From Cristatella mucedo (lineage: Eukaryota > Bryozoa > Phylactolaemata > Cristatellidae), in contig WPIO01000007.1 in the NCBI GenBank assembly GCA_009760855.2, positions 8,939,001 through 9,003,000 on the forward strand: a stretch of 64,000 bases of DNA, given 5' to 3'. Positions 12,530 through 23,988 of the stretch are shown piece by piece (the first letter of the stretch is position 1; each line of letters begins with the position of its first letter). The translations under genes and the position numbers were made by a program. Below the pieces are notes generated by a model. It ran no database searches. It worked only from the letters and a program-made list of their open reading frames with translations, and was not told where the DNA came from.

Positions 12530-12665
12530 TAATAATTCATTTGCATAGCGCCCGTAAGAGAACTTCTCTACCCAGGCGCTTCACATATGCCGAAGAGCCC
12601 ACAGCCTCGGTTGTAAACGGCGAGCACCTTAACTCCTGGGTCCAACCAGGGCTTGTAAGCCTATC
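12530..12665 (-). mobile_element. SINE1 copy
   Basis: AATTCATTTGCATAGCGCC and AAGAGAACTT (tail reversed), then GCGCTTCACATATGCC and a degenerate tRNA-like head ending GGGTCCAACCAGG. Confidence 0.82.
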
Positions 12666-12859
12666 GTGTGTTAAATTGGTTTTTTGGCAATTTTTGCCAG
12701 TACAGGCTAGAATATAATCACGTATAACTGGAATCTTAACCAGCGACATCGTGTGCAGCAACAATGGTGGTAGTAACGTCGTAGCCTTAGTCCAACTTGA
12801 TCTATCAGCAGCGGGTGTTACTGTTGAGCACGATATCCCACTCGACCGACCGAAGAAAA

Positions 12860-13265
12860 CGATCGGCCTGGCAGATCAAGATCCTACTTGAACGATTGAG
12901 AAAAACGATTGGCCTGGCAGATGAGGCACTGGCGTGGTTCAAACCGTACTTGTCAGATCGTGTTCAATATTCGCCGAATGGCGGTTTAACCTGAGAGGAG
13001 TTCCACAAGGGCGCATTCTCGGTTCTTTGCTGTTCTCCGTTGATACCGAACCTCTGAAAAGTGACTCGGGCCCTTGGGATCGGCTATCACTTCTCTGCTG
13101 AAGATTTCCAGCTGTATTTTTCATTTAAACCATCGAAATCGGCTGCAGCGACGGATAAACTGAATCTTTGCCCTGCACACATTCGATCCTGGACGTCGGC
13201 AAATTTCTTTAAACTAAACCACGATACCAAACAAACTAGTACTCATAGGGCACCTCTATACGGCT
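12860..13265 (+). mobile_element. LINE-A reverse transcriptase fragment
   Basis: Decayed RT core: ERLRKTIGLADEALAWFKPYLSD, then stops, SLLFSVDTEPL and YHFSAEDFQLYFSFKPSKSAA. The catalytic YADD has become SAED, so it is dead. It begins with a short direct duplication of CGATYGGCCTGGCAGAT at about 12860 and 12907. Confidence 0.85.
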
Positions 13266-13539
13266 GAACTGGAAGACAGTTAAGCAAATTGGTGAAGCCG
13301 TAGTGTGACCGTCATCATGTGCTCCGAATTTAGGTGCAGATTATTTTTAACTAATGCTTAAAAGTTTGAAGGCTTCAGAAGAATCCTGCTGCAGCCAGCC
13401 ATTAATCAGATCTCAAAGATTTAAGATTGCCAAGCACTTTGACTAGCTCCACGGTTCAGTCTCGGGACTACTGTTATTCCGTTTTGGCTGGGCTACCGAG
13501 AAAAGCCGTTCGGCTTCTGAAAGAAAAAAAAATCCTAGC

Positions 13540-13700
13540 TGATTAAACAGCCTCTTTTTGTATAGCGACAGGAGAGCCTTTACGGCTATCGCCACCGCTC
13601 GCAGTGGCGATAAAGAATCACCCACCGCAGGAATCGAACCCACGACCTCGGGACCGAGGTCGTGAAAGCAACCGCCTTACCTAGTGTGCCATCACGGAAG
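13540..13700 (-). mobile_element. SINE2, left arm of an inverted pair
   Basis: Reverse complement of the copy at 14047. It contains the reversed box B region (GGAATCGAACCCACGACC), the self-complementary CGGGACCGAGG and CCTAGTGTGCCATCACGG. Confidence 0.92.
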
Positions 13701-13744
13701 CAGGAGATGAATTTGGCTGCATGGTAAGATAACAAATCCCAAAT

Positions 13745-14042
13745 GTTTGGCCACGTTTGGTCTTCTTTGCTGAAGCAGCTGCGCTGGTTTCTGATCGATC
13801 AACGGATACCAAGAAAGATTCATATTATGACATACAAGGGCCACAGCAGCTTGGATCCTCCACATCTAGCTGCACCAGTTTCAACCTCCTCGTGTTCTCT
13901 ATGGACAATAACTTCGCTGTTCCACATGACCCATTTTTTCCAGCTGTCCTGAACTACTCCTTTAATGCTTCTCACTTTATGTTGCATGAGATGATGTCTG
14001 TCGCTAAAGTTCTCTGAGAGCACTATACAAATGTATCTATAT
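13745..14042 (+). mobile_element. LINE-A C-terminal remnant
   Basis: Worn copy of the LINE-A stretch LAPAYLAELLHQFQPPRALR / DNKLAVPF, readable as LDPPHLAAPVSTSSCSLW, and ending in CTGAGAGCACTATACAAATG. Sandwiched between two inverted SINE2 copies. Confidence 0.72.
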
Positions 14043-14046
14043 CTAT

Positions 14047-14207
14047 AGTGAGCCGTGATGGCACACTAGGTAAGGCGGTTGCTTTCACGACCTCGGTCCC
14101 GAGGTCGTGGGTTGAAATCCTGTGGTGGGCAATCCTTTATTGCCTGCAGCGGTGGTGATAGCCGTAAAGGCTCTTCTGCCGTGATACAAAAGAGGTGTTG
14201 AATCACT
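14047..14207 (+). mobile_element. SINE2, best full-length copy
   Basis: tRNA-like head with box A-like GCACACTAGGTAAGGCGG and box B-like GTCGTGGGTTGAAATCC. Body GTGGGCAATCCTTTATTGCC, hairpin ATAGCCGTAAAGGCTC, end GATACAAAAGAGG...TTGAATCACT. Confidence 0.92.
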
Positions 14208-14628
14208 AGTACTATATACTATATCAAATGCATCATACATTATAATTATATCGATCCAAAAGTTTTATTTGACCGATTCAAATACTGTACAATACAAGTT
14301 CTCCGATACAACTTCTCTTTTCTTATTGGCTTATCTACTGCCTCAATAACGCAGTGACTGCTTAATGCCCATATTTAATTTAAAGCTATGCAAGCATAAG
14401 ACCACAAAGCTAGTGCGAAAGAGGCAGATATTTGCTGAGGTAAAATGGGGCGACCAGGTCTACTTGACGAATCTCTGCGAAGCAAACATGGCAGCAGCAC
14501 TCAGAGCTAATGGCACTGGGGAAGCTGCTACTTGAAGGCAGTCTTGACATCTTTGACAATAGCAACCCACTTTTCAGGAAAACCAAGCTAGATTTCAACA
14601 TACCAAAAGAAAATGTATAACAAGACTA

Positions 14629-14634
14629 TTTAAT
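14629..14634 (-). promoter_or_regulatory. Possible MND1 polyadenylation signal (ATTAAA)
   Basis: ATTAAA on the minus strand about 210 nt after the MND1 stop, in AT-rich sequence. The nearest plausible signal; not proven. Confidence 0.35.
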
Positions 14635-14743
14635 CAAGAATTGCTGGTCAAAATAATGCCTTACAAATAAATAATTTGAGCATCGCCTACGCATCACAAA
14701 GTATTCACTCAACACGCAAAAATGCATCTCAGATGTCCATCTA

Positions 14744-14767
14744 AGATGCATATCTAGATATGCATCT
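14744..14767. repeat. 24-bp perfect palindrome in the MND1 3' UTR
   Basis: Perfect self-complementary run centred on TCTAGA (half-site AGATGCATATCT). A second, outer inverted pair ATCTCAGATG / CATCTGAGAT flanks it at 14726-14735 and 14763-14772, so two exclusive hairpins are possible in the RNA. Confidence 0.85.
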
Positions 14768-14840
14768 GAGATAAGCTGAAATATCATACGAATCGTTTTT
14801 GAGTGCCAGTGACACGGAGCTGACTGCATCTAGCAGCCAT

Positions 14841-14947
14841 CTATGATATATATTCCAAATCTTCTGGAATTGCAAACTGCTTGTTGATAGTGGCCTCTTC
14901 AAAATTAAATTTGTTCTTTATCCAAGATTTAACAGCAAACACATTAT
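14841..14947 (-). CDS. MND1: MND1 last exon (C-terminus and stop)
   Basis: Acceptor TTTTAG, 107 nt. Two bases complete the Asp codon begun in the previous exon; then [13 protein letters not shown]...[11 protein letters not shown] and TAG at 14843-14841. It aligns end to end with the human C-terminus (DNIFAIKSW...GIPEDFDYID). It lies 7.8 kb from the preceding exon. Confidence 0.96.
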
Positions 14948-15104
14948 CTAAAATAAAATGAAGTATTTTATCAGCTAGAGTAACGGACCACAAGCATACA
15001 CGTAAATTCAACAAGTGACAAGAAAAATCTTACGACAGGCTACAGGGTATTTAAAGAACTCGGGGATATGCTTACATTTAGTACCACCGAACATTTCCTG
15101 TAAT

Positions 15105-15880
15105 TACCTCCATGACTAACTCCACTAAGACTAAATGGGAGTTATGCTGGAGAGTACTTTTTATAGTGCACTCAAAGTCTCAGTGGCTTTCACTGTGCAC
15201 ATGGTAGTCACCAGACTTAGATAACAAACATAACAATCAAGCATAGCTAAGTCAGGGGGACAGTCGGGGTTGGCATAGGACAAGAAGTGCAGGTGGCTGG
15301 AATGGATGTGCAAGTCAGCAGCAGGAGAGAAGATTAAGCAAGAATTTTGGAAGGGTGCTCCCCAGTCTAGGAAATTTAGAGCAAATGCTTCAGTTGCAGT
15401 CCTTCAGTAAAACAACGGTACATTTGTCCTATTAGAACTGAGGGCACAAGGGGGTTGAACATGATTTTTAACTGTACAGCTGTGTAACAAGGAGTGAAGC
15501 CGTGGCTGGCCTCGTGGGTCAGAGTAAGAATTTTGCTTATATCCGTTGACTGACCAGGAGCCACTGCAACATCTTAAGCAAGCATGAAGATGACTGAATT
15601 TCTTGAACTTAAAGTCCAAGCTTGTGGCCATATCCCTCACCTGCTATAAAAGTGTCAAGGCTTATTTGGTAGGACTGCTAATACTGAGTTACAGTTGCCC
15701 AGACTGGATAGATTCAGCAAGCTAGTAATATCTTTAGCCAGCCAATGTGGTAAATAGCCCCATATCCTATATGGAGAGGCGAAAATGGTGACTGGCAGAG
15801 GCACTGCTTCAGAATTAAACTTTTAAATGTCGAGCAGCTGTCAAAGAGGACAACTATATTATGAGGCACTCGAAATAGCG
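15105..15880 (-). mobile_element. Old LINE-A C-terminal half
   Basis: Diverged antisense copy. The 3' end is AACTCCACTAAGACT (15118-15132); then reversed equivalents of SVGYR, LRALSSNRTN and LTLTHEASHGFTPCY follow. Frameshifts and stops throughout. Confidence 0.75.
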
Positions 15881-16834
15881 ATTGCATTACGATGCCGAAT
15901 AATAGCAACTATGCATCACTTTGAATTGGAGACTGCCGATGCGGTACTGATTATGAAACACATCTTGAAACGTCTACTACAGAAGCAGATGAAGGTTGCT
16001 TCCTAGGATTCTTGATAAAAGCCTATATCGCCGGGAAACGAAGGTCGTAGTGACATCATCAGCTTAAGAGCACAGTGAATCTACTTGTCAGTGTCGAGCA
16101 CAGGCTAACAATACAAAGAAGCATGCCCAAGCAGACAGCACAGTGTAAAACACTTGCAGTCCAAGCCTCCAGTAAGACCGTACAAGTAAAGGCCTTGACG
16201 GGCCATAAATATTTTAGCATTGATTGTGAAAAATGCTTAGTGAAAACGAAGAGGAAAATGCTAAGGAAGTCGAAGCACTGCAACAAAGACTTCAAGAATA
16301 TAGGCTTTGGGAAGTCATGCTGTGAATACAAGAGAGGTAAGCAGGAAGATAAACATTTCAGTAAGCACTACCTAATAGCATTGTTTTAAGGGTCGAAAGT
16401 TTCAATGACCGGAGATTTATGCAATCACATGATATCACTTCAAATTGACAACAAACATTTGGCAAAATTCGAATTTATCATACTAATATTAATGTGCTGT
16501 AAAGATAATATAAAATACAATACAATAATTCATTCCCTGAGAAAACTAAATCTCTTTTAGGTACATCATAGAGGCTACAAAGAAAGCAAATGTGCTAACA
16601 AGTCTCAACACAAACAATTGCAGCATGCATAACTGTACAATAGACAATACACGTGGATATACCAAACTCTGTGATGAACAGATGAGTTTTAGCTTCAACT
16701 TAACCGTAGTTAAATAAGACGACGTCGTGATGACGGTCGAAAGCAAGTTCTAGGCTTCTCATTCTATTACCATGCATCCACAGGGAAACATTGTAATGAC
16801 AAAAATTTAATCTGGAAGATGGCACAATGTAAAG
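15881..16834. other. MND1 intron, no supported feature
   Basis: A 104-codon plus-strand frame (16075-16389, Lys/Cys-rich, KRKMLRKSKHCNKDF) is open but has no recognised domain and no supporting splice sites. A weak LINE-tail-like patch lies at 16520-16560. Confidence 0.4.
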
Positions 16835-17155
16835 TAATGTATCTCCACCTGTAACTCCACAGAGCCATAAAGACTATGTGGGTGTTATGCAGGAGAGTTT
16901 TGTATAGCCCACTCACAGCCTAAGCGGCTTTCGGTACGCATTCGGTAGCCAACAGACTGTGTCTCATGCAACACAGAGAAAATGGGAAGCATAGCAGAGC
17001 CAGGAGAGCAGTTGAGGTAGTGAGTAGTGTGGAAGTAGCAGCTCAGGACCGCTGAAAAGGATGAGCCATAGTCGGCAGCAGGAGAGTAGTTGTCGTAATC
17101 AACATAACCGAGGACATGGTGCTTAAGCATACAGAGACTACTGTAAATCATACCA
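16835..17155 (-). mobile_element. LINE-A 3' end
   Basis: Begins at the LINE 3' terminus (AATGTATCTCC), then the reverse of the last ORF codons, including TESRLGCEWAIQNSPA and DYGSSFSAVLSCYFH. Truncated at about 17155, where a LINE-B copy begins. Confidence 0.85.
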
Positions 17156-17157
17156 AT

Positions 17158-18535
17158 CGATCATAGCACAGGCTAAATCTAGCTTCTATAAAACACGTTG
17201 AATCACAGAAGCACAACCCAAATATGCTAATGTCTATCATCAACCATCTCCTTAACCACTCCCAGGTTAGCTCCTTACCTAATGATCCTTAGATGATCTA
17301 GGTGGTCGACTCTCCAGCTTCTTTGTTAGCAAGATGGACAAGATCAGAGAGTCCATCCCTAAGGTAGCAGCATTCCCTTTGGACTCATATTCCTCATTTA
17401 CATCAACGCAGGACTCCTGTTCAACCCCAGAGGACTCCTCTTGCTCAATTCAGTGCAGCACCTCAATGTCTAAATTCAAAGATGCCACGAGTGACCTCAT
17501 CTAATCATCTCTCAGTCAAAGAAAACTAATAGTTCTCTTGACCATATTCCTAGTCCTGCTACTACGTTGCATAGATCTGCTTCTGTCACGCATGACTAAC
17601 TTAATAAATATGTCCTTAGCCTTATATGTCCAGTGCCTCACGTAATGTCCAAGCACCTTTCAAAAAGGCAGTTGTTAGGCCGTTAATTAAGAAAGCATTA
17701 CTAAACCAAGAAAAGTTAAGCAACTTCTGCCATGTTTCCATTCTATCATTCTATTTTCAGCTTCATAACATAACATTGCTAAAATTCGGGCTTGTTTAGA
17801 TAAGGATACCACGTCCAAGTTGGTCCATGCATTCGCGACATCCCGTCTCGATTTCTGCAACTCACTGCTTATTGGCCTACCAGCATGTGCGATCAGGCGA
17901 TTGCAGCTGGTGCAAAACTCTGCAGCTAGGCTTGTCTGTCGTGAGCGGCGCAGTTGCCACATTACTCCACTTCTCGCCGACCTGCACTGGCTACCAGTCA
18001 AGCAACGGATTGACTTCAAGGTCTTGTCGCTCACTTTTAGGTCACTTCATTCTTTAGCTCCAGCCCATCTCTCAGATATACTACCCCACCAGGCCACGCA
18101 TCGTACCACACGCTTTTCGGAATCCAACAGTCTACAAATACCTCAGACAAGCCTTAAATGCTTTGGAGACCATGCATTTAGTTTGTATGCTCCCAAAGCC
18201 TGGAACTCCATCCCGACTTGCGTCAGAACATCCCCTGAACTGACCACATTTAAAAGGAACTTATAAACACACCTATTTAGGACAGCATTTAGTGGGTCCT
18301 TGTGATTCGTCCTCGATGTGCTTATGCGTGCTGACACTGTTCATGCTGCCACTAACCACATTTGCATGCTGACCCAGTGCATGTAACCCCTAACCATGTT
18401 ATTCATTTTGTTTGTTTTTCAAGCATGATTTTACTTACTATTCTATTGCGTATCACTTTGCAGCAAATGTAAAGCGCATAGAAAGAGATTGAGTTCTCTG
18501 AGGGCGCTTAATCAAGTGCATTATTATTATTATTC
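17158..18535 (+). mobile_element. LINE-B with deleted RT core
   Basis: 17158-17750 is the pre-RT linker and first RT block (as at 33490-34030). At about 17752 it jumps to the post-RT segment (FQLHNI..LAKIRACLDK) and continues with an open frame from 17820 to 18266, the 3' UTR, the hairpin and (ATT)n at 18520-18535. The palm domain is missing. Confidence 0.85.
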
Positions 18536-20145
18536 TTATCAAAGACACTGGAATGAGTCGTGGGAGACCAGCTGAACTCTTATATTTATATTGAAACTTC
18601 GAACCTAGCAAGTAAGTTCCAGTCTGGTTTTAGAGTTAATTACTCCAATGAGTCAGCATTGCTTTGGGTGTATATAACGAACATATCAAGAATGCAGACT
18701 TGGGGAAAGTCTGCTTGTTTTGCTTGATTTTTCGGCAGCATTTGACAATATTTATCACAAAGTCCTTGTCGAGCGCTTCACATCTCGCCTGGGCATCACT
18801 GGCACCGCGATGGTTCAGATCATACCTCAGTGCGAGACTTCAGAGTATTGACGTGAAAGGACAAGATCATCCAAGAAGCCATTCAAGTATGGAGGAGGGG
18901 TACTTCAGGGGCCTGTGCTCGGTCTGCTTCTTTCACAGTTTATACTCTCCCTCTTGCCGATGTGATCGCCGAGCACAATCCAGGCTTTCACTTCAATGCA
19001 GATGCCACTCAGTTGTACCTTTGCTTTATAACAAGAATAATACACCTGTATAGCAACTCAGATACCTTAATCTCTTTCTAGACGTTTTACACATGCTTTG
19101 ATCCCTCCCAGCCCTCCAGTATGTCAAATTCTCTGAACTCACATGCTGGTTGTATTGCAGCAGACTTTCTCAAATTGACTGACGATAAAACCAACTTACT
19201 AGTCATGGGCAAACAAAGTGTGACTCGGAAGTTGGAGAGCTTTACTCTCAAATTCGGCTCTGCCAGCATATCTTCTGTTGAATTTGCACGAAATCTAGGT
19301 AATGTTCCAGTGGCCTTTTTCTCTAGATGACCACATCAGCTCCACAGTCAAGTCTGCCTACTCTCAGCGACATAACATTGCTAAAATTCGGGCTAGCTTA
19401 GACAGGGATACGAAATCCAAATTGATCCGTGCATTTGTGACATCCTGTCTCGACTTCTGTAACTCACTGCTTGCAGCTCTACCGGCCTGTTGAATCACGT
19501 GCTTACAGTTGGAGAAAAACTCGGCAACTAGGTTTGTCTGTCATGAGCGGCAAAGTTGCCACATCACACCACTTCTCGCTGACCAGCACTGGCTCTCAGT
19601 CAAGCGACGCATTGACTTGCAAGTTTCTGTCACTCAACCTTCAGGCCATCTCAATCTCTGGCTCCAACCTACCCTATAAGATCTACTCACAAACCAGGCT
19701 AGGCATCGTACCACCTGCTTTGATGAATCTAATCGTTTAGCTATACCTCGCACGAACCTCAAATCCTTTGGAGACCGTGCCTTTAGTCCCTATGCTCCCA
19801 AAGCCTAGACCTCACTTCCGACTAACGTCACGATATCCCCTTACGTTACAAATTAAAAAAGAAGCTTAAAATGCACCTATTTATTACAGTATTTAGTAGG
19901 TCTTTGTGATTCGTCTTTTGTGTGCTTATGCATGCTGACACTGTGCATGCTGCCACTAACCATACTATGCACATTGACAGTGTGCTTGTTATCACTAGTC
20001 ATATTATGCATGTTGACATTGTAATGTTACCACTAATCATTTTATCATGCTTTCTTTGCAGCATATGTAAAGTGCCTAGAAAGAGATTAAGTTCTCTGAC
20101 GGTGCTAGACAAAAGTATTACTATTATCATTATTCGTAAGAAGAA
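18536..20145 (+). mobile_element. LINE-B RT and C-terminus, interrupted by a SINE1 piece
   Basis: Starts KDTGMSRGRPAE-like and carries decayed RT blocks (LLDFSAAFDNIYHKVLVERF, FNADATQLYL where YADD is expected). It resumes at 19097 with FLKLTDDKTNLLVMGK and runs to a 3' tail near 20140. A minus-strand SINE1 fragment sits at 19030-19096. Many stops. Confidence 0.85.
19030..19096 (-). mobile_element. SINE1 3' fragment nested in LINE-B
   Basis: ATAATACACCTGTATAGC, ACCTTAATCTCTTTCTAG and TTTTACACATG match the reversed SINE1 3' block. It separates two parts of one LINE-B ORF. Confidence 0.7.
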
Positions 20146-21140
20146 TAAGCTCGTTCTCACATTAAGTAGTCATTCTTTCGTGGGGTCCCTCAACTTTGCC
20201 TACCTGGTAACTCGTTGGGACATAGGATAAACGCCACGCGCCCCCCTGCTGCTGCAATAAATAGCTCCCACACTGCTTAACGAGGCGATCTAAGCTTATG
20301 CCTCAGCTACATCGCTATCGAAGCCCTGACGGTAAGCACAGGCACGATTCACTGGTCACCTCTCAGCCTCACCGAATCAACTCGGCAAGCATGACTGGGC
20401 TAGGAGTTGTGAAGAAACTACAAACAGTCGGTCTGACGAGTGCTGGTCTGGCAGAGTTCAATGCCTACCAGTCCAACCGAGGCCGGTCCATATAGTACAA
20501 CTGTCTGTCATATCTAGTAGGCAGTCAAATGTAGCCTCAAAGTATTCTGTGAGAGTCAACTGCTCTATATAAACAGCACCTCTCAATCACGTGATTCAGG
20601 AGTACAGAATCGGTATCAATCTATCTCAATGCTTACGACAAATTGCTCTACTTACCGTAAAAACCCACCCCGAGTCGGCTGTGGCACTGAATGAAACTCA
20701 CGTCTTGCAGAGATTACATTTTAGGTGTCGTTAGCCATTTAGAAGCTAAACTACGATAAAGCTGAACAGAACTGATCCTTAAGGGAAAGGCTTAGGACAA
20801 AGAATGAGGGATTTGGCACTTTTAATCGGAAGAGCTGTAGAAAAACCTGGTACTAAAGAAAGATTTAGTACTTGGCAACATATGGTTACTGCATTCGACG
20901 ACAACCTTGAGAAGACTGCCTCTGCGACCAGTCGTCACCTTTGATCTCACTCCAGAACAATGGCAAGCTAAAAATCTTACTCCCTCCCTGCTTCTCCCAG
21001 GGCTCAACTACTAGCCCGAGCGCCAGAAAATGCAACACTCCTCTATAGTTGGTCACAATACGACCACCAGATGTGGTCGTTAAATCCAAAAAAATGTTGC
21101 TGCTTGCACCACGCCAAAGGTACTGCAGTGATTTCGGATC
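20146..21140. other. MND1 intron, nothing recognised
   Basis: No repeat-family match except possible worn LINE words. No exon seen on either strand. Confidence 0.4.
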
Positions 21141-21144
21141 GATT

Positions 21145-21305
21145 AGTGATCAGATCCGCATTCTTGCACTGACGTAAACGGCCTACCACATGCAAGCTCC
21201 TTCATACCTAGCTGAGCTACTACAGCATTTTCAGCTTCCTCGTGCTCACAGGTCGGCTCTGGACAATAAACGGGCTGCCACGTTTTTCCCTTGAAGACCG
21301 TTGGC
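21145..21305 (+). mobile_element. LINE-A C-terminal scrap
   Basis: CAAGCTCCTTCATACCTAGC (APSYLAELL), then CTTCCTCGTGCTCAC and CTGGACAATAAACG, matching QLPRAHRSALDNKRA of LINE-A. Confidence 0.75.
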
Positions 21306-21580
21306 ACCTAGACAGACAGGCCTAGCTTCAGAGTTTTGCACCAGCTGCAAGCACCTGATTGCACAGGCCGGTAGATATGCAAGCAGTGAGTTTCAAAAAT
21401 CGAGACGAGATGTTACAAATGCATGTACCAATTTGGATGTAGTATCTCTGTCTAAGCAAGCCCAAATTTTAGCAATGTTATGTAGCTGAAAGCAGGCCGA
21501 GGTGACTGTGGAGCTGAAGTGATCATCTTGTGCAAGGTCACTTTGGAACAAAGTGGTAGATGACCATGACCACATAAACT
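21300..21580 (-). mobile_element. LINE-B post-RT fragment
   Basis: Reverse of LVHAFVTSRLDF, NIAKIWACLDRDTTSK and FQSDLAQDDHFSSTV. Adjoins fragments of the opposite orientation. Confidence 0.8.
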
Positions 21581-21599
21581 TAAGTCATATCTGCTTGCT

Positions 21600-21905
21600 T
21601 TTAGTCATCAAAATTTAGGGCAAGCCGAAATAAGTATCCTACAGTCAAGTTGTCCAGCATTTGTGACACTCCATATGGACTTCTACAGCAAACCACTTGC
21701 AGGTCATCTTGCCTATCAAGTAAGGCGCTTACAGTAGGTACACAACTCGGCCGCTAGGCTTGTCTGTCATAAATGTGGCAACTGCTACATTATACCAATT
21801 CTCACCAACCTGCATAGGCTCAAATCAAGCAGCACATAGATGTCAAGGTTCTATCGCTCACTTTTAGGCCCCTTCATATTCTAGCTCTGTCCTATCTATC
21901 GAAAA
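21600..21905 (+). mobile_element. LINE-B post-RT fragment, decayed
   Basis: Plus-strand remnant of the VQNSAARLVCH...FKVLSLTFRPLHILALSYLS region, broken by indels. Confidence 0.7.
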
Positions 21906-21961
21906 TAGCGTGATGGCATACCACCATCGCCTAGGACAATGGTGCCTTGGCTATGTCTTTA

Positions 21962-22425
21962 ATAACAACAATAATAATAATATATTTGTCATAGCACCCT
22001 CAGTGAACTCAATATATTTCTAGGCACTTTACAATTGCTGCAAAGGAAGCATGATCAAATCGTTAGTGGTAGCTTACTCAATGACAACAAGCATAACACG
22101 GTTAGAGGTGACATGCACAGAGTCAGCAACCTAAAATCCTTAGCATACCGTGCCTTTAGTTCGTATGCACTCAAAGTGTAGAACTCACCGACTGACGTCA
22201 CAACACCCCCAATTTTGCACCATCTCAACAGAAGCTAAAAACTCACATGTTCCTCACAACATTTGCTCCGGCTTCATGAATTTTTCTCTGTGTGCTTGTG
22301 TGACCCAAAATTGTGCTCGTTATCACTAAGCAATTGACGAGCTTCCTTTCAATCACAAGCAAAGTGCCCGGAAAGAGATTTACAGTGGTTCTCTTAAGGT
22401 GGCTATACAAATGTTGTTTTATGAT
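21962..22425. mobile_element. Two facing LINE-B 3' scraps
   Basis: 21962-22135 is a minus-strand tail (AATAATAATA, TAGCACCCTCAGTGAACTC). 22140-22425 is a plus-strand end of ORF plus 3' UTR. Together they look like a collapsed inverted pair. Confidence 0.65.
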
Positions 22426-22750
22426 TTCAATTTATCATTAATAATGGAACAAAATTCTTCGAATGTGAACATACATTTAAGCACTCACAGCTGTCTAAAT
22501 AATACGCTCACTGCTGGCTATGGGGTTGCCTATATGCTGAAGCTACAGCTCGTGTACTAAATGAATAAGAGCTGACCTGTCACTCACTGTACACTCAGCA
22601 AAAGTAGCAGACATCAGACATCGAAGTGCTGGCACGGTGACTGCAAGGTGATCTATGGCATCGAACCTTGGAAGCACTCGACATTGTCTGTCACAGCATG
22701 TCTTTGCAGTAAACGTGGCTAGCATCACCTCACCGGCACCATCGCCTCAC

Positions 22751-22910
22751 CTGTCCACCGGTTAGCAGCTTCAGTGGCCTCCTTAGTTTGCTGCTTCATC
22801 ATCTCTAGTGCCTCCGGGTCACACTCCTCATACTGCTTCAGCTTAGCTAGCAGCACTGCCTTCTCTGCCTTCTTTTCCTCAACTTGCACAAGAATCTTCT
22901 GCCGCTCAGC
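22751..22910 (-). CDS. MND1: MND1 exon: distal coiled coil
   Basis: 160 nt with acceptor TTGCAG|GCT and donor ACAG|GTGAGG, ending one base into the Asp codon. Encodes [14 protein letters not shown]...[16 protein letters not shown]...EAANRWT; the CDP and EAANRWT blocks are diagnostic of MND1. Confidence 0.96.
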
Positions 22911-23131
22911 CTGCAATTGCAAAGAATAAGCATACTAAGGTGCATATAAGATGATTTCTACAGTTAACTAAGTTTTATTTTAGGCAAACGTGTGATACTC
23001 CAACGCATAGGCAGATCTGCCATAAAGAACTGAGGTCTAGTCATAACAAAGAAACACAATGCAAGCATTCTATAGGAAACCACCCAAATGTAGTGGTCTT
23101 TAATACATTGCCGAACGCTGGTGAATATATC

Positions 23132-23408
23132 CAGTGGCGCAGAGCCAGGATTTTCATCTGGGTGCAAGACCTGCAACATTTGTATGTAGGATGCAAGATC
23201 CGTAAGATTTCCACGTAAGCTGGACTATAGCTGCAATTAATGAGAAATTACAGCAAAGAGTCATAGTGTTTATTCGACACGAACCCAGTGGAATTTAGAA
23301 TAATTTCTTCGTGGGTTACGGTGGGGACGCTTAGGAATTAGGAGCCGGCCAGGTCGGTGGCCTTCTGTTGGGGGGGGGTGGGGCAAATGCTCCTTGCCTC
23401 GACCACTA
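23132..23408. mobile_element. hAT-like MITE, copy 1
   Basis: 277 bp. Ends CAGTGGCGCAGAGCCAGGA and, reversed at the right, TAGTGGTCGAGGCAAGGA. The flanks AATATATC and GATACATC agree at 6 of 8 positions, the 8-bp duplication expected of hAT elements. It contains a G-run and GGGGCAAATGC. Non-coding. Confidence 0.7.
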
Positions 23409-23988
23409 GATACATCACAGGGCAGAAACACTGATCGACAATTAAAGAAAAAATATACACGACGTTGTGTCAGGTAATTAAGATGGTTTAGTATATATAA
23501 TATATAATTCATTCATTTATATATCATTCATTTAGTAGACAGATTTGCACCACCAGCTAAGTCAGCCATTTGCATGTGTCCCTCATGAGAATTTTTCTAC
23601 AGGGGCCAAACTGCAAACTACCGATTGCCATTTAAAATGGCACTTAGGTCACTCAAGGTTTGGGCTACACATTTTTATAGCAGGCAGCAATGCTATTTCA
23701 TTCAATTGATGCACGACTAAAGCAAAACAGCCCTGCTCGATGTGTCTGTCTCTTCTATTTCCTAATCGCTTATGCCTCGGAAGTATAGAGAATGACCATT
23801 ATTCCCTATATAACTATACTTGTGCGACAAGGATAGTGACTAGCTTGAAATTAAACCATTTCCAATAGGAAAACAAACAAATTCAAGTCTTCAAATTAAG
23901 TTAAAAAGAACAGGAAATGAGTCAATTTAGCATGTAATTACTTTGAAGTCACACAAAAATTACTATTCAAAAGGGTTCAGAAATGTGG

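Noticed and set aside
3860-14207. tRNA genes
   Set aside because: The A- and B-box-like sequences are heads of SINE1 and SINE2; none folds into a complete cloverleaf with an acceptor stem that I can trace.
16075-16389. 104-codon Lys/Cys-rich plus-strand frame
   Set aside because: No domain, no splice partners and an intronic position; kept only as a remark in the intron entry.
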